Under the pieces are notes generated by a model. It saw only the letters and a program-made list of their open reading frames with translations. It made no database searches and was not told the origin of the DNA. Shown piece by piece: positions 17,768 to 27,199 of a stretch of 64,000 bases of DNA. Source of the DNA: DASRAJ01 sp035638255 (GTDB lineage Bacteria; Bacteroidota; Bacteroidia; Chitinophagales; UBA10324); contig DASRAJ010000164.1 in assembly GCA_035638255.1 (NCBI GenBank), forward strand, positions 1-64,000, given 5' to 3'. Both the position numbers and the translations under genes were made by a program. Every line of letters starts with the position of its first letter. Positions within the stretch are counted from its first letter, which is position 1.

Positions 17768-18451
17768 TCATTTCAGGACCCTTACCCCTTTAAATATTAG
17801 CCATAAGGACATAGAAACTTCTCCCATAAAGGCGGGAAGTAAAACATAAGGGAAAAGATATGGATGTAAGTGAGGAAAAAGAAACATCGCAAGACTATTC
17901 ATTAGATAACCTAAACCTGCCAAGGCGTAAATAACTCCGAGAATTCGGGGAAGAAAGTTTGACTTATAAACAAGGTATCCGATAATTGGAAAATAAAAGG
18001 CGAATAATAAAAGACTGATGCCATAGCCTTGTTCCTGAAAATTGAGAAAAAATAGGGAAAGTGTTTGCAACTGCTCAATGGTAAATGCTTTTAGATAACT
18101 GGTCTGATGCAAGAGCAATAAAGGCGCAAGCTGATTGAGCAAGTTGATAGCCATAACTGCACCCGCTACGATGGAGAATATTAAGGCAAGCAAAGAAAGA
18201 TTCTTGTTCACTGGCTTAAACAGGATATAGAAAATGAGAGACAAAAGCGTACCGCAAATAAGGGTTAGAAGATCAGCGACAAAACCAAAACGGTACATCT
18301 GTTCGGAAGCGAGGATATTGTGAGCAGTCGCTGCTGCATCACCGTATACGGTTAATCCTTCCCTAACGAATGCTTCAGCGAACCCGCCTGCGATTATAGT
18401 AATCAGGTATAGAAATCCTGCAGCTCTTGCTAATTTATTATTTGAATTCAT
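17768..18451 (-). CDS. DUF4386 integral membrane protein (copy 1)
   Basis: A 227-residue membrane protein with about six hydrophobic helices. The DUF4386 hallmarks are ARAAGFLYLITIIAGGFAE at the start, AHNILASEQMYRFGFV, the central FTIEQLQTLSLFFLN and LPRILGVIYALAGLGYL. Function unknown; such proteins are often found beside stress or transport genes. The next gene upstream is a paralog, so the two form a tandem pair. Confidence 0.85.
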   Translation of the reverse strand: MNSNNKLARAAGFLYLITIIAGGFAEAFVREGLTVYGDAAATAHNILASEQMYRFGFVADLLTLICGTLLSLIFYILFKPVNKNLSLLALIFSIVAGAVMAINLLNQLAPLLLLHQTSYLKAFTIEQLQTLSLFFLNFQEQGYGISLLLFAFYFPIIGYLVYKSNFLPRILGVIYALAGLGYLMNSLAMFLFPHLHPYLFPYVLLPAFMGEVSMSLWLIFKGVRVLK

Positions 18452-18556
18452 TTTTTAAATTTTAATTTCTTGTGTTAGTCAATTTATAAAAATCGTTTTC
18501 AACTTTTTAGAATCATGCGTCCCCAAGCTCACAAGGACGTGGATGGGATATAATAT

Positions 18557-19276
18557 TTATTCATTTTGGTGAGTACCTAAAGTTAGTTTCCACTTTCCAT
18601 CCTTGACTCCTTTAATAAGAAGCCAAAGCAACAGGGATGTTTCTCCGGGACCTGCCAACACGAGGTTGTAAGGATAGATGTAGTGTACAAGAGGCTGCCA
18701 TAAAAGAGTAAGATAACCGAGACCGGCAATCATGTACAGGATGCCAATGATTCCGGGGATAAATGTTGATTTAAAAATCAGGTATCCAATCACGATACAC
18801 CATAGCCCGAAGAATACTAACCCGAGGTCGTAGGATTGCACATTTAATTTGATAACCATTAGAGATAGAGCCTGCAATTGTTCATGGGTAAATGCATCGA
18901 AGTAGTTCATCCCTTGCAAGATGAGCAATGGTGAGATGTAAAAAAAACTACTAAGCGTCCACATTACACATGCCATTAACATAATGAACCCTGCAAATAA
19001 TGAAACAGTCCTGCTCAGCTTCTTAAAGAGATGATAAAAGAGAACCGCCCAAAGGATATGGAATGGTACAGCCACGAATGAAGAAACGAATCCTAATCTA
19101 AATAAGGATTCATGTGAGAGAATGTTGGCTGATGTTTCTGTTGCGTTTCCAGGTTTGATGAGCATTCCGAAAACAATCATTTGACCATATACTGAAGTCA
19201 GGCTTCCCAGCAAATAACAGAAGCCAGCCATTCTTGCAGATGCTTTGGGAGAAGCTTCAAAGATATTGCTCGTCAT
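18557..19276 (-). CDS. DUF4386 integral membrane protein (copy 2)
   Basis: A 239-residue six-helix protein, paralogous to the downstream DUF4386 gene: ARMAGFCYLLGSLTSVYGQ, ANILSHESLFRLGFV, FTHEQLQALSLMVIKLN and IPGIIGILYMIAGLGYL align block by block. I start it at MTSNIFEAS. The 57 residues that could be added upstream are translated from a repeat hairpin and are not part of the family. Confidence 0.85.
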   Translation of the reverse strand: MTSNIFEASPKASARMAGFCYLLGSLTSVYGQMIVFGMLIKPGNATETSANILSHESLFRLGFVSSFVAVPFHILWAVLFYHLFKKLSRTVSLFAGFIMLMACVMWTLSSFFYISPLLILQGMNYFDAFTHEQLQALSLMVIKLNVQSYDLGLVFFGLWCIVIGYLIFKSTFIPGIIGILYMIAGLGYLTLLWQPLVHYIYPYNLVLAGPGETSLLLWLLIKGVKDGKWKLTLGTHQNE

Positions 19277-19335
19277 TTTTTTGTTAGTCTGTAAGAAGCT
19301 GTTTGGAAATCTTTGAAATAATTTGCCGCTCCAAT

Positions 19336-19409
19336 GTTTCGACAGGCTCAACATGTTCTTCGACAAGCTCAGAATGACGACGCGTGCTGTCACTCTGAGC
19401 TTGTTGAAG
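19336..19409. repeat. REP-like palindromic intergenic repeat
   Basis: Main hairpin: 21-base arm CTTCGACAAGCTCAGAATGAC at 19358-19378, 10-base loop, then its complement at 19389-19409 with 19 of 21 pairs. A shorter, decayed half-copy (TTTCGACAGGCTCAACATG) precedes it. The GAATGAC-ended arm is typical of dispersed repeats in environmental bacterial genomes. Confidence 0.75.
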
Positions 19410-19501
19410 AGTTTTGCTGGGTAGTAGAGTTTATAGTTCATTTCCAAACAGCTTATAAGTATATATGGTACTCACGGTATTTTTTGATTATTGATGTCTT
19501 C

Positions 19502-20836
19502 CTATTTTTGCTTTGCCAACATTAACTCATCGTCAGCACCATCGGTTTTCACTTTCTGAATTACTACGGCCGCAACCTTTCGTCCCAGATCAAGGCCCAC
19601 TTCATTGTCAGTGCGGAAATGGATGCCGGCCTGAAAGCGGGATTCGGCAGCGTCTTTAGCTTTTTTCTGGAAATAGCCTCTATCTGCCGGAAAGAAATAG
19701 GAACACAGGTCTGCCATAAGGCCACTTATAGTTGCATGTCCGGAAGGATAGCCGGGGAATGGTGGACTTTCTATCAATGGGTGATAGGTAGTATCATATT
19801 GATCCGGCCGGATGCCCCAGTAAGTGTACTTAGCGTCCCAGCAAGCAGCAAAGGCATCGTAACTTCCAATAGCAGTGATCGCATATAACCGCGCTGCGCG
19901 TGGAGGGTTCAGATTAAGGTTGGACTCGAAAATCTTTTTGTTCAGCACGTCAAACCAGAAGTTCTGGGTGGCCCAAAAAAAAGCATTGGCTTGTGAGCGA
20001 AATGTTTGTTTGAAGTTTTTCAGTTCCGCCATATCTTTTGTATAGTCAGGAGGTGGTCCCGGACGAAACTCGCTGCTGCTATCGAGCACCACGGTTTTGT
20101 CATGACCTGCAAGAGGGAACATGGGATGTTCACCTTTCCAGTGTCCCGGTTGATCCGGCATCTTTCTGTCCCAAGCTGTTTTAGGAATGAAGTTTTTAGT
20201 GTACTCGATTTCTTTTTCCGCGATCTTTTTTCCCAGCTCAAAACCATCACGGGTGTCGCTCGGAAACGCAATGCCGGCTGCAACACGTGATGCCATGAGT
20301 CTTTGTGACATGTGTTTTACAGAGTCAGCGAGGAAAGGATAAAAATGGGAGATAATAGTGACTGCCACACCCGCAGCTACTGAATACTCACAGGGATAAG
20401 AAGGACTTTCAGGCTTCGGTCCATACGCCTTTACCTGTTTATCCGCTGCAAATGGACGTGGTCGTTTATAGGCATATTTGGTATCCCAAGCGGCAATGGT
20501 TGCATCATAGATGGCTGCGCCGAGCAACATGTTCGCCAGGACGCCATTATAGGAGGTATCGGTCATCCACAAATTATAAATCATAGTCTGCCACCGGTAA
20601 CCGGGCGCACCTGAGTTCCAGTAAAGAATCTGTTGCCAACCTGCAGAATCAATTTGTTGTTGCCGGGAAATGACCTCCGCAATTTCCTTCTTGTAAGAAG
20701 GTGGTGATGGTAAGCGGTAATCTTTGCCTGATGTGATGAACCATGTTTTCCAATTGCCGGCAGTTGGCTCTACTTGCGCCTGCAGGTCAGGTACCCTTAG
20801 TAGTACGATGATGAGGATGACTAAATTCTTTTTCAT
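19502..20836 (-). CDS. Vanadium-dependent haloperoxidase / PAP2-superfamily protein with internal duplication
   Basis: A 444-residue exported protein (signal peptide ending LQAQ). It carries the vanadate/phosphate-binding set K-x6-RP, PSGH, SR-x5-H-x3-D. In the C-terminal half all are present: Lys336, Arg343-Pro344, PSGH 364-367, Ser399-Arg400, His406, Asp410. The N-terminal half repeats the scheme but is damaged: Lys120 and Arg127-Pro128 are kept, PSGH is replaced by PCEYS (148-152), and SRVAAGIAF (183-191) has Ala190 where the His should be. It may oxidise halides with peroxide or hydrolyse phosphates. The family has both activities and sequence alone does not decide. Confidence 0.82.
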   Translation of the reverse strand: MKKNLVILIIVLLRVPDLQAQVEPTAGNWKTWFITSGKDYRLPSPPSYKKEIAEVISRQQQIDSAGWQQILYWNSGAPGYRWQTMIYNLWMTDTSYNGVLANMLLGAAIYDATIAAWDTKYAYKRPRPFAADKQVKAYGPKPESPSYPCEYSVAAGVAVTIISHFYPFLADSVKHMSQRLMASRVAAGIAFPSDTRDGFELGKKIAEKEIEYTKNFIPKTAWDRKMPDQPGHWKGEHPMFPLAGHDKTVVLDSSSEFRPGPPPDYTKDMAELKNFKQTFRSQANAFFWATQNFWFDVLNKKIFESNLNLNPPRAARLYAITAIGSYDAFAACWDAKYTYWGIRPDQYDTTYHPLIESPPFPGYPSGHATISGLMADLCSYFFPADRGYFQKKAKDAAESRFQAGIHFRTDNEVGLDLGRKVAAVVIQKVKTDGADDELMLAKQK

Positions 20837-20979
20837 AAGTAAGTATTTTCATGCAAGAGTATCTAAATAAAGGAAGCGAAGAACGCTTCGTCAATACACA
20901 GCGGATAATAGTAAACGAACGACGTAGTTAAGTCAATGGCAGAAATAGCCCACGTAAAACATTTGCCGATCTTTGCTCC

Positions 20980-22047
20980 GTGAAAAACAAGACGAAGACA
21001 TTGATCGACGTAAATCGGCTTAAATTTTATCTATGGGTAGGATTGGGTTGGACCTTACTATGGCTGTTTAGTTATCTTGCAAATGAAAAGGGTTCATTTT
21101 TAGTAAGAGTTCCAAATGAAATTTGGCGAAATATTTATCTCGTTGTTGTAAATTTCATATTCTTTGAGTATAGTTTGCCTTTTATAAGAAAGAAAAGGAA
21201 AAATATCCTTTTCAACATCCTTATCGGTATTCTCCTGGTATGGATTCAACTTATGTTAGTTTCTTTTGGCTTGTATTGCTGGAGGTATCTTGGAATCCAG
21301 TTACATATTTATACAGCTTTAAGGAAAGACGCCACTATAATGAAGGGAGTTTCTTTTCAATCTCAGGGAGGTGTTACATCAACTTTCTTTTTCGGTATTG
21401 CAAAACTGGTTTATGACAATTTCAAATTAAGGCAAACCACGCAACAATTGCGCATTGAAAAACAGGAAGCAGAATTGCACTATCTCAAGTCACAAACGAA
21501 CCCGCATTTCTTATTCAATACCTTAAATAATATTTACTCACTGGCACAGGATAAGAGTGACCTGGCGCCGGAATCAATTTTACGTCTATCGAAAATATTA
21601 CGCTTTATGCTTTATGAAACCGGTGGAGCGTACATTTCTATTGAACAAGAACTGAAAGTTATCAGCGATTATATTGCTCTTGAAAAATTGCGCTACGATG
21701 ATTCTTTGCACATCAATTTTAACTATGACATTGAAGATATGAAGCAAGCCATGCCCCCACTGTTGCTGATGCCATTGGTTGAAAATGCTTTCAAACATGG
21801 TGTATCTGAAACAAGAAATCAGCCTTTTGTTGATATTCATCTTTCAGTTATGAAGCGGCAATTAGAATTTTTGGTAAAGAATTCCACTGAAGCATTTCCT
21901 GAGCCATTGAATGTAAAAGAAAACATCGGTCTGACTAACCTGAGGCGCCAACTGGAATTACTCTATAAAGATTTCAATCTGTCCGTTCGGCAAGGTGAAT
22001 CAGCGTTTACAGCTATTTTAAAAATTAATCTCGCCAGTCATGTCTAA
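20980..22047 (+). CDS. LytS-family sensor histidine kinase
   Basis: A 355-residue kinase with a GTG start. Four hydrophobic helices fill about residues 10-130. A coiled-coil linker leads to the His_kinase domain with the phosphorylation site SQTNPHFLFNTLNNIYSLA. An ATP-binding domain follows with PLLLMPLVENAFKHGV (N box) and ENIGLTNLRRQLELLY (G box). It should autophosphorylate on His in response to a membrane signal and pass phosphate to the overlapping response regulator gene (8-bp overlap). Confidence 0.9.
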   Translation: MKNKTKTLIDVNRLKFYLWVGLGWTLLWLFSYLANEKGSFLVRVPNEIWRNIYLVVVNFIFFEYSLPFIRKKRKNILFNILIGILLVWIQLMLVSFGLYCWRYLGIQLHIYTALRKDATIMKGVSFQSQGGVTSTFFFGIAKLVYDNFKLRQTTQQLRIEKQEAELHYLKSQTNPHFLFNTLNNIYSLAQDKSDLAPESILRLSKILRFMLYETGGAYISIEQELKVISDYIALEKLRYDDSLHINFNYDIEDMKQAMPPLLLMPLVENAFKHGVSETRNQPFVDIHLSVMKRQLEFLVKNSTEAFPEPLNVKENIGLTNLRRQLELLYKDFNLSVRQGESAFTAILKINLASHV

Positions 22048-22732
22048 AATAAAGTGTATTATAATAGAGGACGAGCCATTAGCAATAAAAGTTCTGTCGG
22101 GTTATATTTCACAGGTGCCGTTCCTGGAATTGCAGGGAGCATTTAAAGATGCTATTCTTGCCACCGACTACCTAAGGAATAATCATACGGACCTTATTTT
22201 TCTGGATATTCATCTGCCTAAATTAAAAGGGATGGCTTTTTTAAAAACCATTACACATCCACCTGCGGTAATTGTTACCACGGCTTATCATCAATACGCC
22301 GTGGAGGGATTTGACCTGAACGTGACAGACTACCTGTTAAAGCCATTTGAGTTTGAGCGGTTCTTAATAGCAGTGAATAAGGTAAAAACCGGAGAGGGAG
22401 AAAAAGAGGTACCAGCCGAAAATCGGGGAGCAAAAAATTTTATATTTCTGAATGTGCAAAAAAAGAAGGTGAAAATTTTATTCTCAGAAATTCTCTACAT
22501 CGAAAGCCAGCGGGAATACATCAAGATCATTACCACAAAAAAAGAATACATCTCAAAAATGGGTACAGCTGAAATTGAGACCCTCTTACCAGCCAATCTC
22601 TTCAAACGGATTCACCGGTCTTTTATAATTTCACTAAGCAAGATTGAATCATACACAGCGGAAATGGTAGAGGTTAATGGAGTGTCTATTCCCATTGGCA
22701 GAGACTATAAAGATATTATAGAAAACCTGTGA
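22040..22732 (+). CDS. LytTR-family response regulator
   Basis: A 230-residue two-domain regulator. The receiver domain (1-120) has the acidic pocket IIIEDEPLA, phospho-acceptor Asp in LIFLDIHLP, and the KPFEFERF lysine. The C-terminal LytTR DNA-binding domain (about 135-230) shows ILYIESQREYIKI and RIHRSFIISLSKI. It forms a two-component pair with the kinase before it; the neighbouring haloperoxidase gene is divergent and could be a target, which is inference. Confidence 0.92.
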   Translation: MSKIKCIIIEDEPLAIKVLSGYISQVPFLELQGAFKDAILATDYLRNNHTDLIFLDIHLPKLKGMAFLKTITHPPAVIVTTAYHQYAVEGFDLNVTDYLLKPFEFERFLIAVNKVKTGEGEKEVPAENRGAKNFIFLNVQKKKVKILFSEILYIESQREYIKIITTKKEYISKMGTAEIETLLPANLFKRIHRSFIISLSKIESYTAEMVEVNGVSIPIGRDYKDIIENL

Positions 22733-22806
22733 AGAAAATCGTTATGTATATTTGGAACACCCGCTTGCAAAAACTGAGGGTAAAAATACTGACGACAGCT
22801 CATGGG

Positions 22807-23388
22807 CTAATGAGCCATAAATTCTTTCACATAAAAATACTCCTCCGGCCTGAACTTGTCGAGCTTGAATTGCCGTCTATAATCATCCGGTGGGAGCAAT
22901 CTGCGCCCTCGCGCCCACTTGTATGCTGCAACTAACCGATAGTAAGTACTTGCGGTAGTTTCTGCTCCCAACCTGATTTTGGCATTATCAAGTTTGATAT
23001 TACCAAGTAATTTTATCTCCTCATCTAATGAGCTTATGCAGCTATCGAGAATAAAACAAAAATCCAAACCAATAAAATAACCCCTTGCATCAATCTCACT
23101 CTGAACTTTCCGCCCGAATAGTTTTGCGGATTTAATTGTTGAGATATCGGGAGCTATTGTATCCAGGTAATTTGTGAAACACACCCCGTACCATAGCCCA
23201 CCCTCATCTTTAGAAAAATCCAAAACAATCCCTGCAATATAATTTCCACTGTCAATCTTAACCCTTATGCAGTCGCCTTTTTTATAAATCAGCTCGCTTT
23301 CATTGACAGGAAAAAGCTCTGCATGCTCTTTGGGCTCGAATCTGCATGCACATAAAATTAAAATAAGTGGTAGAATGTATCGTGTCAT
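22807..23388 (-). CDS. Hypothetical lipoprotein
   Basis: A 193-residue protein with a short signal and lipobox LILCAC (Cys about 13-15). The mature part has KKGDCIRVKIDSGNYIAGIVLDFS, then WYGVCFTNYLD, then a helical C-terminus. I do not recognise the family. Its ATG overlaps the stop of the T9SS gene upstream by four bases, so the two are one transcription unit. A small GCTCAT/ATGAGC hairpin covers its stop codon. Confidence 0.6.
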   Translation of the reverse strand: MTRYILPLILILCACRFEPKEHAELFPVNESELIYKKGDCIRVKIDSGNYIAGIVLDFSKDEGGLWYGVCFTNYLDTIAPDISTIKSAKLFGRKVQSEIDARGYFIGLDFCFILDSCISSLDEEIKLLGNIKLDNAKIRLGAETTASTYYRLVAAYKWARGRRLLPPDDYRRQFKLDKFRPEEYFYVKEFMAH

Positions 23389-24773
23389 TCCTGCTTAACG
23401 AATGTTCGGCTAATTTGATAATTGGCTGATTTTAACTGAAGAAAATAAACTCCGCATTTCAAATCTTTTATGTCAATCCTTAGTTCGTCTCCTTTAATTT
23501 CAGGAAAGCTTTTTACAACCTGACCTAATGTGTTGAAAATGATGATTTGAGTATTAAGTGAGCCAATTGAAGCTTCAATATTCAAAATGTCTTGAGCGGG
23601 AACAGGGAAAATCTGAAAACTGTTGCTTACCAATTCATTTACAGCGGTGATTTCATTACCGCAGTCGCCTTTAAATTTTATAATCCAGTTATCATAGTCG
23701 GGATAAATTAAACTCTGCGCATAAATAATTGAGTCTTCCTTACCCCAGAAACCTGTAGCTGCAATTCCGGGCGAGGATTCAACATATCCGCCAACACCGT
23801 AATGAGTTAACTGTTGCACATCTGAGCCATCTTTATTCATCAGCATAAATTCTGTTTTTAATGATAATGTATGATAAGAATTCGTGTCAGATTGATAAGG
23901 GTAAGAACTCATAAATAGAATTTTATTTCCGTCAGGTGAAAAGACGCCGTGCTCATCCCATACCATGGGCGAGTTGGTGAGATTCGTAACATTTCCGTTC
24001 GCGATATCAAGAATGAATTGGTCTTGCCCTTCGGCATTTGAGATTCCAATGTCAGAAGAAATTAAAAGTGAATGTCCGTCAGGAGCAAAATTCCCCGGCT
24101 CAATCCAGTTAGAACCTGCGGGATTTATATTGGTCGTGCTTGCAAAAGATGGTGTTCCGTTTACAACAAAGTCAGCAAGCTGCAATTTCCATGATCCGAA
24201 TTTATGCAAGGCAAGATTGCCGGTATCAAGCGCTTCTGCCCAGGCACATTTACTGCCATCGGGTGTAAATGCCGGACCCGTCATCCCATTTATTGTATTG
24301 GCAAGGTCATACCAGTTGTTTCCATCAGGAGTAACAGCCCAAATGTCCATCCATAATCCGCATTGCAGCCAGCCTAAGCGCAAAGGGTAATAAGGCACAT
24401 AAAACAGTTCCAGGTAAAACTCTTTTTCGACACCACAAATAATATAGTTACCGGATGGGTGCCATTGCACCTGCAATTTATTTCTTGTAGACCAGTGTCT
24501 GAAAAGCCCGCAGCAGTTTCCGTTTGTATAGGCGGTGGAAATGCATGTAAGCGTGGTGTCCCCTGCATTGCCAACATAAATCTGGAATACTCCCGCTGTA
24601 TCCTGAATGTTTACAAGGTATTTAGAACTGTCGGGAGACCATAAAACCGGTGCCTTGGGATTGTGCAATACTTGCTTTACATCACAGGGAGAAGCCTGAC
24701 CTGAAGCAATATCAACAAAATAAATTGCCACGGGAATTATAATCAGAATTATTCTTAGTAATTTTAATTTCAT
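23385..24773 (-). CDS. TolB/PD40-like beta-propeller protein with T9SS sorting domain
   Basis: A 462-residue exported protein; the start at MKLKLLRI gives a normal signal peptide ending IASGQ. PD40/WD40-like propeller strands are evident as LWSPDSSKYLV, WHPSGNYIICG, FTPDGSKCAWAE, FAPDGHSLLIS and FSPDGNKILFMSS. The C-terminus is a T9SS type A sorting domain (QIFPVPAQDILNIEA, GVYFLQL). It should be secreted and may bind a protein or glycan. It shares an operon with the lipoprotein behind it. Confidence 0.82.
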   Translation of the reverse strand: MKLKLLRIILIIIPVAIYFVDIASGQASPCDVKQVLHNPKAPVLWSPDSSKYLVNIQDTAGVFQIYVGNAGDTTLTCISTAYTNGNCCGLFRHWSTRNKLQVQWHPSGNYIICGVEKEFYLELFYVPYYPLRLGWLQCGLWMDIWAVTPDGNNWYDLANTINGMTGPAFTPDGSKCAWAEALDTGNLALHKFGSWKLQLADFVVNGTPSFASTTNINPAGSNWIEPGNFAPDGHSLLISSDIGISNAEGQDQFILDIANGNVTNLTNSPMVWDEHGVFSPDGNKILFMSSYPYQSDTNSYHTLSLKTEFMLMNKDGSDVQQLTHYGVGGYVESSPGIAATGFWGKEDSIIYAQSLIYPDYDNWIIKFKGDCGNEITAVNELVSNSFQIFPVPAQDILNIEASIGSLNTQIIIFNTLGQVVKSFPEIKGDELRIDIKDLKCGVYFLQLKSANYQISRTFVKQE

Positions 24774-24988
24774 TTCACAATTTAGTTTTTTCTCATTACT
24801 CCTTATCAAATCAAAGGTACATTTTCCTCTCAGAATGCTTACTCGCAGATTAAGAATTGGTGAGGCTTTCTTTTTCTGCCGCTAATAGTGATTGTTCATC
24901 AACAATTTTTTGCACCGTTAGTCTTCTTCAGTCGTCAACGAACTAACACTGACTTCGGCTCTTCGCCTGCCACCAACAATGTCATTAT

Positions 24989-25384
24989 CTATATTTTCAT
25001 TTCAATCAACCAGTGGTGACCAAAAGGATCTTTTATTTCTCCTTGCCGGTATCCATATTCGTAATCTTGTGCCGGGGAAATTTCTATCGCACCTGCGACC
25101 TTTGCCCTGGTTATAGCAGCATCCACATCTGAAACAAAGAGTCCAATGATTACTGTAGTTCCATTGTGTTTTCCCGGATGAAATAAGCCATTCTTGTTAG
25201 TATCTTCATGAAGATGAAAGATGGCACCATTAATTGATAGTTCAGCAACATGTAAACTGCCATCGTCATTCGTCCAGCGTCTTAGCTCTTCTGCTCCAAA
25301 TGCTTGAGTATAAAATCCAATATCCCGAAAACCGCTCTTGAAATAAAGCTGCGGAGCAAAACAGGTTTTGTTAATTTCATTCAT
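24989..25384 (-). CDS. VOC/glyoxalase-fold (PhnB-like) protein
   Basis: A 131-residue protein; MNEINKTCFAPQLYFKSG is the likely start since this family begins just before that strand. The pattern fits the PhnB/28 kDa-type VOC branch: FYTQAFGAEELRRWTNDDGSL, AELSINGAIFHLHED, VDAAITRAKVAGA, and the C-terminal IKDPFGHHWLIE. It probably binds a small metabolite or metal; the true substrate is unknown. Confidence 0.8.
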   Translation of the reverse strand: MNEINKTCFAPQLYFKSGFRDIGFYTQAFGAEELRRWTNDDGSLHVAELSINGAIFHLHEDTNKNGLFHPGKHNGTTVIIGLFVSDVDAAITRAKVAGAIEISPAQDYEYGYRQGEIKDPFGHHWLIEMKI

Positions 25385-25547
25385 GAGTAAATTTTTTTTT
25401 GAATGGTTCAAATAATTGGGTGAGTGGTAAGGTAAGTATTTGTGTGATGGAGATATTTCGGTTGGGATTCTATTCATTTGGATAATAAGATGTAGCAATG
25501 AATAGTAGTAATAGTGAAATAATTATTGAGGGATGAATAGGGTGATC

Positions 25548-26384
25548 TTAAATTATTGTTCGGTTAACAATATCAATAATAAAACCACGAGTGCTCACAA
25601 CTTTATGGTGATCAAGTTCACCGGGCTTCCAGCAACTAATTTTTTCCAGGGCACCAATGATATTTTTTTTAATTTCATCCAAACAGGGAATTGTTAGTGA
25701 AATATCTTCAGTACAACAAAACTCATAGTTAAATGCATGACCGTTTGTATCAACCACAAAATCTACTCTTATATCGCATCCCTTGCAAGAAGAATTAATT
25801 TGACAGTTAGCGGGATAAATAAAATTGGAAAAAAAATCGGAAGCCAGGTCATCAACTTCAAGAGTGTAATCGTAAGGTTTGCAATACCGGAAACTCTCAT
25901 CACATAAATAACCCCGAAGTGTATCATTTATGTGTTTTGATATAAATATGCTGTCTGCTTCGTCAATTAATTTTTTCTCAAACCCATCTCCAAAGCGTTT
26001 TGCGATTTCGCGATCCATAAAATCATTGTAACAACCAAAAGTCTGACCCGGAATCCCAACGTCTTGCTCCATACCGCTATAAGGATTAAAAACAAGTCCA
26101 TAAAGTTGGCAAAGTGAATCCAGTTCATCAAACATTCTGGCATAAGGAAAATCCCACACAGCTCCCGGATAAAATTTTAGAAGACCTGAATTAAAATCTT
26201 TCTTAGCAAGCTGAACCTCATAGATGCATAAAGTATCTTCAGCATTCGGATGGTCAATATAATCACTCTGTGCTTTTAGTTGGAAGAAATTAAGCATAGA
26301 AAAAAGTAAAAGACAGGTTTTGCTGCAATACCACCACACAACGCGGCAAGAATGAAAATTACCTGAAGATTTTTTAATTATCAT
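25548..26384 (-). CDS. Hypothetical secreted protein with TonB-C-like C-terminus
   Basis: A 278-residue protein with a hydrophobic stretch (TCLLLFSMLNFFQLKAQ) as a signal peptide, though a start at the internal MLNFFQ is also possible. The C-terminal 80 residues (VDFVVDTNGHAFNYEFCCTE, ISCWKPGELDHHKVV, GFIIDIV) follow the pattern of TonB C-terminal-like domains that many Bacteroidota exported proteins carry. Several Cys pairs suggest disulphides. Function unknown. Confidence 0.55.
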   Translation of the reverse strand: MIIKKSSGNFHSCRVVWWYCSKTCLLLFSMLNFFQLKAQSDYIDHPNAEDTLCIYEVQLAKKDFNSGLLKFYPGAVWDFPYARMFDELDSLCQLYGLVFNPYSGMEQDVGIPGQTFGCYNDFMDREIAKRFGDGFEKKLIDEADSIFISKHINDTLRGYLCDESFRYCKPYDYTLEVDDLASDFFSNFIYPANCQINSSCKGCDIRVDFVVDTNGHAFNYEFCCTEDISLTIPCLDEIKKNIIGALEKISCWKPGELDHHKVVSTRGFIIDIVNRTII

Positions 26385-26499
26385 TTTTCTGCCCCATTCG
26401 GTATTCCTGCTATGGCGCGAATGCGCACCGAAGATAATTGTTATTTGATTATTTCAACCCACCCATGTCATCTCGTGTTTACACGGTGATATCATTAGT

Positions 26500-27123
26500 T
26501 TATTTTTTTCGTCCGACAAATCGTATTACAGAACCTTTACCGTTATGAAATAATCCCTCGTTCAGCTCAATTTCTTTTTCTTCCAGCTCTATAATTTCAT
26601 AATTAGCAAAGTCAGATTTTAGTTCGTCAATTGAGAAGAGCATTTCTATATCTTTTGGTCCTCCTACTTTTTCATTTTTAGAGATGTAATCAATGTGTCT
26701 TTTACTAAACGCTTCAAAAATTATCAATCCGCCCTTTCGCAAATATTTGTCAAGTGTCTTGTGGTAAAGCGATTTAATGTCTGCCGGAAAATGTGCATAA
26801 ATTAGTGCAATTGCATCAAATTGTTCAGTGTTGTAATTCAATGCCTGCAATTCATCAACTTGATAGTCAATTGTCACTTTATTGGTTTCTGCAAGCCGAA
26901 GGGCTTTCTTTTGCCCTTCAGCGCTGATGTCAAAAGCTGAAACTGTCCAACCAAGCCGGGCTGCAAAAACTGCATTGCGTCCTTCCCCTTCTGCCGGAAA
27001 AAGTATTGTCCCGACATTTAACTTCTCTAATTGTTCTTTTAAATAGTTGTTCGGTTGTTCGCCATAAGCAAACTCTTCTTTGCTATATCTGTCATTCCAT
27101 TTGTACGTCCAGGCGTCATTCAT
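26500..27123 (-). CDS. SAM-dependent methyltransferase (class I)
   Basis: A 207-residue cytoplasmic protein of the TPMT/tellurite-resistance-type branch: FAYGEQPNNYL at the start, the degenerate SAM loop ILFPAEGEGRNAVFAAR, FDISAEGQKKA, and LIYAHFPADIKSLYH. The family methylates small, often sulphur- or metalloid-containing compounds; no substrate can be named here. Confidence 0.85.
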   Translation of the reverse strand: MNDAWTYKWNDRYSKEEFAYGEQPNNYLKEQLEKLNVGTILFPAEGEGRNAVFAARLGWTVSAFDISAEGQKKALRLAETNKVTIDYQVDELQALNYNTEQFDAIALIYAHFPADIKSLYHKTLDKYLRKGGLIIFEAFSKRHIDYISKNEKVGGPKDIEMLFSIDELKSDFANYEIIELEEKEIELNEGLFHNGKGSVIRFVGRKK

Positions 27124-27199
27124 ATTTTAGTTTGATTTCTATTCTTTTTAAACTCATCTAACATTTAAATATGCACTACTTCTTACGCTATATGTCATA

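Noticed and set aside
19277..19447. N-terminal extension of the second DUF4386 gene
   Set aside because: The extension is translated across a palindromic repeat and has no counterpart in the paralog.
22799..22816. GCTCAT/ATGAGC hairpin as a terminator for the LytTR gene
   Set aside because: Only six pairs, no T-run, and it lies partly in the coding end of the convergent gene.
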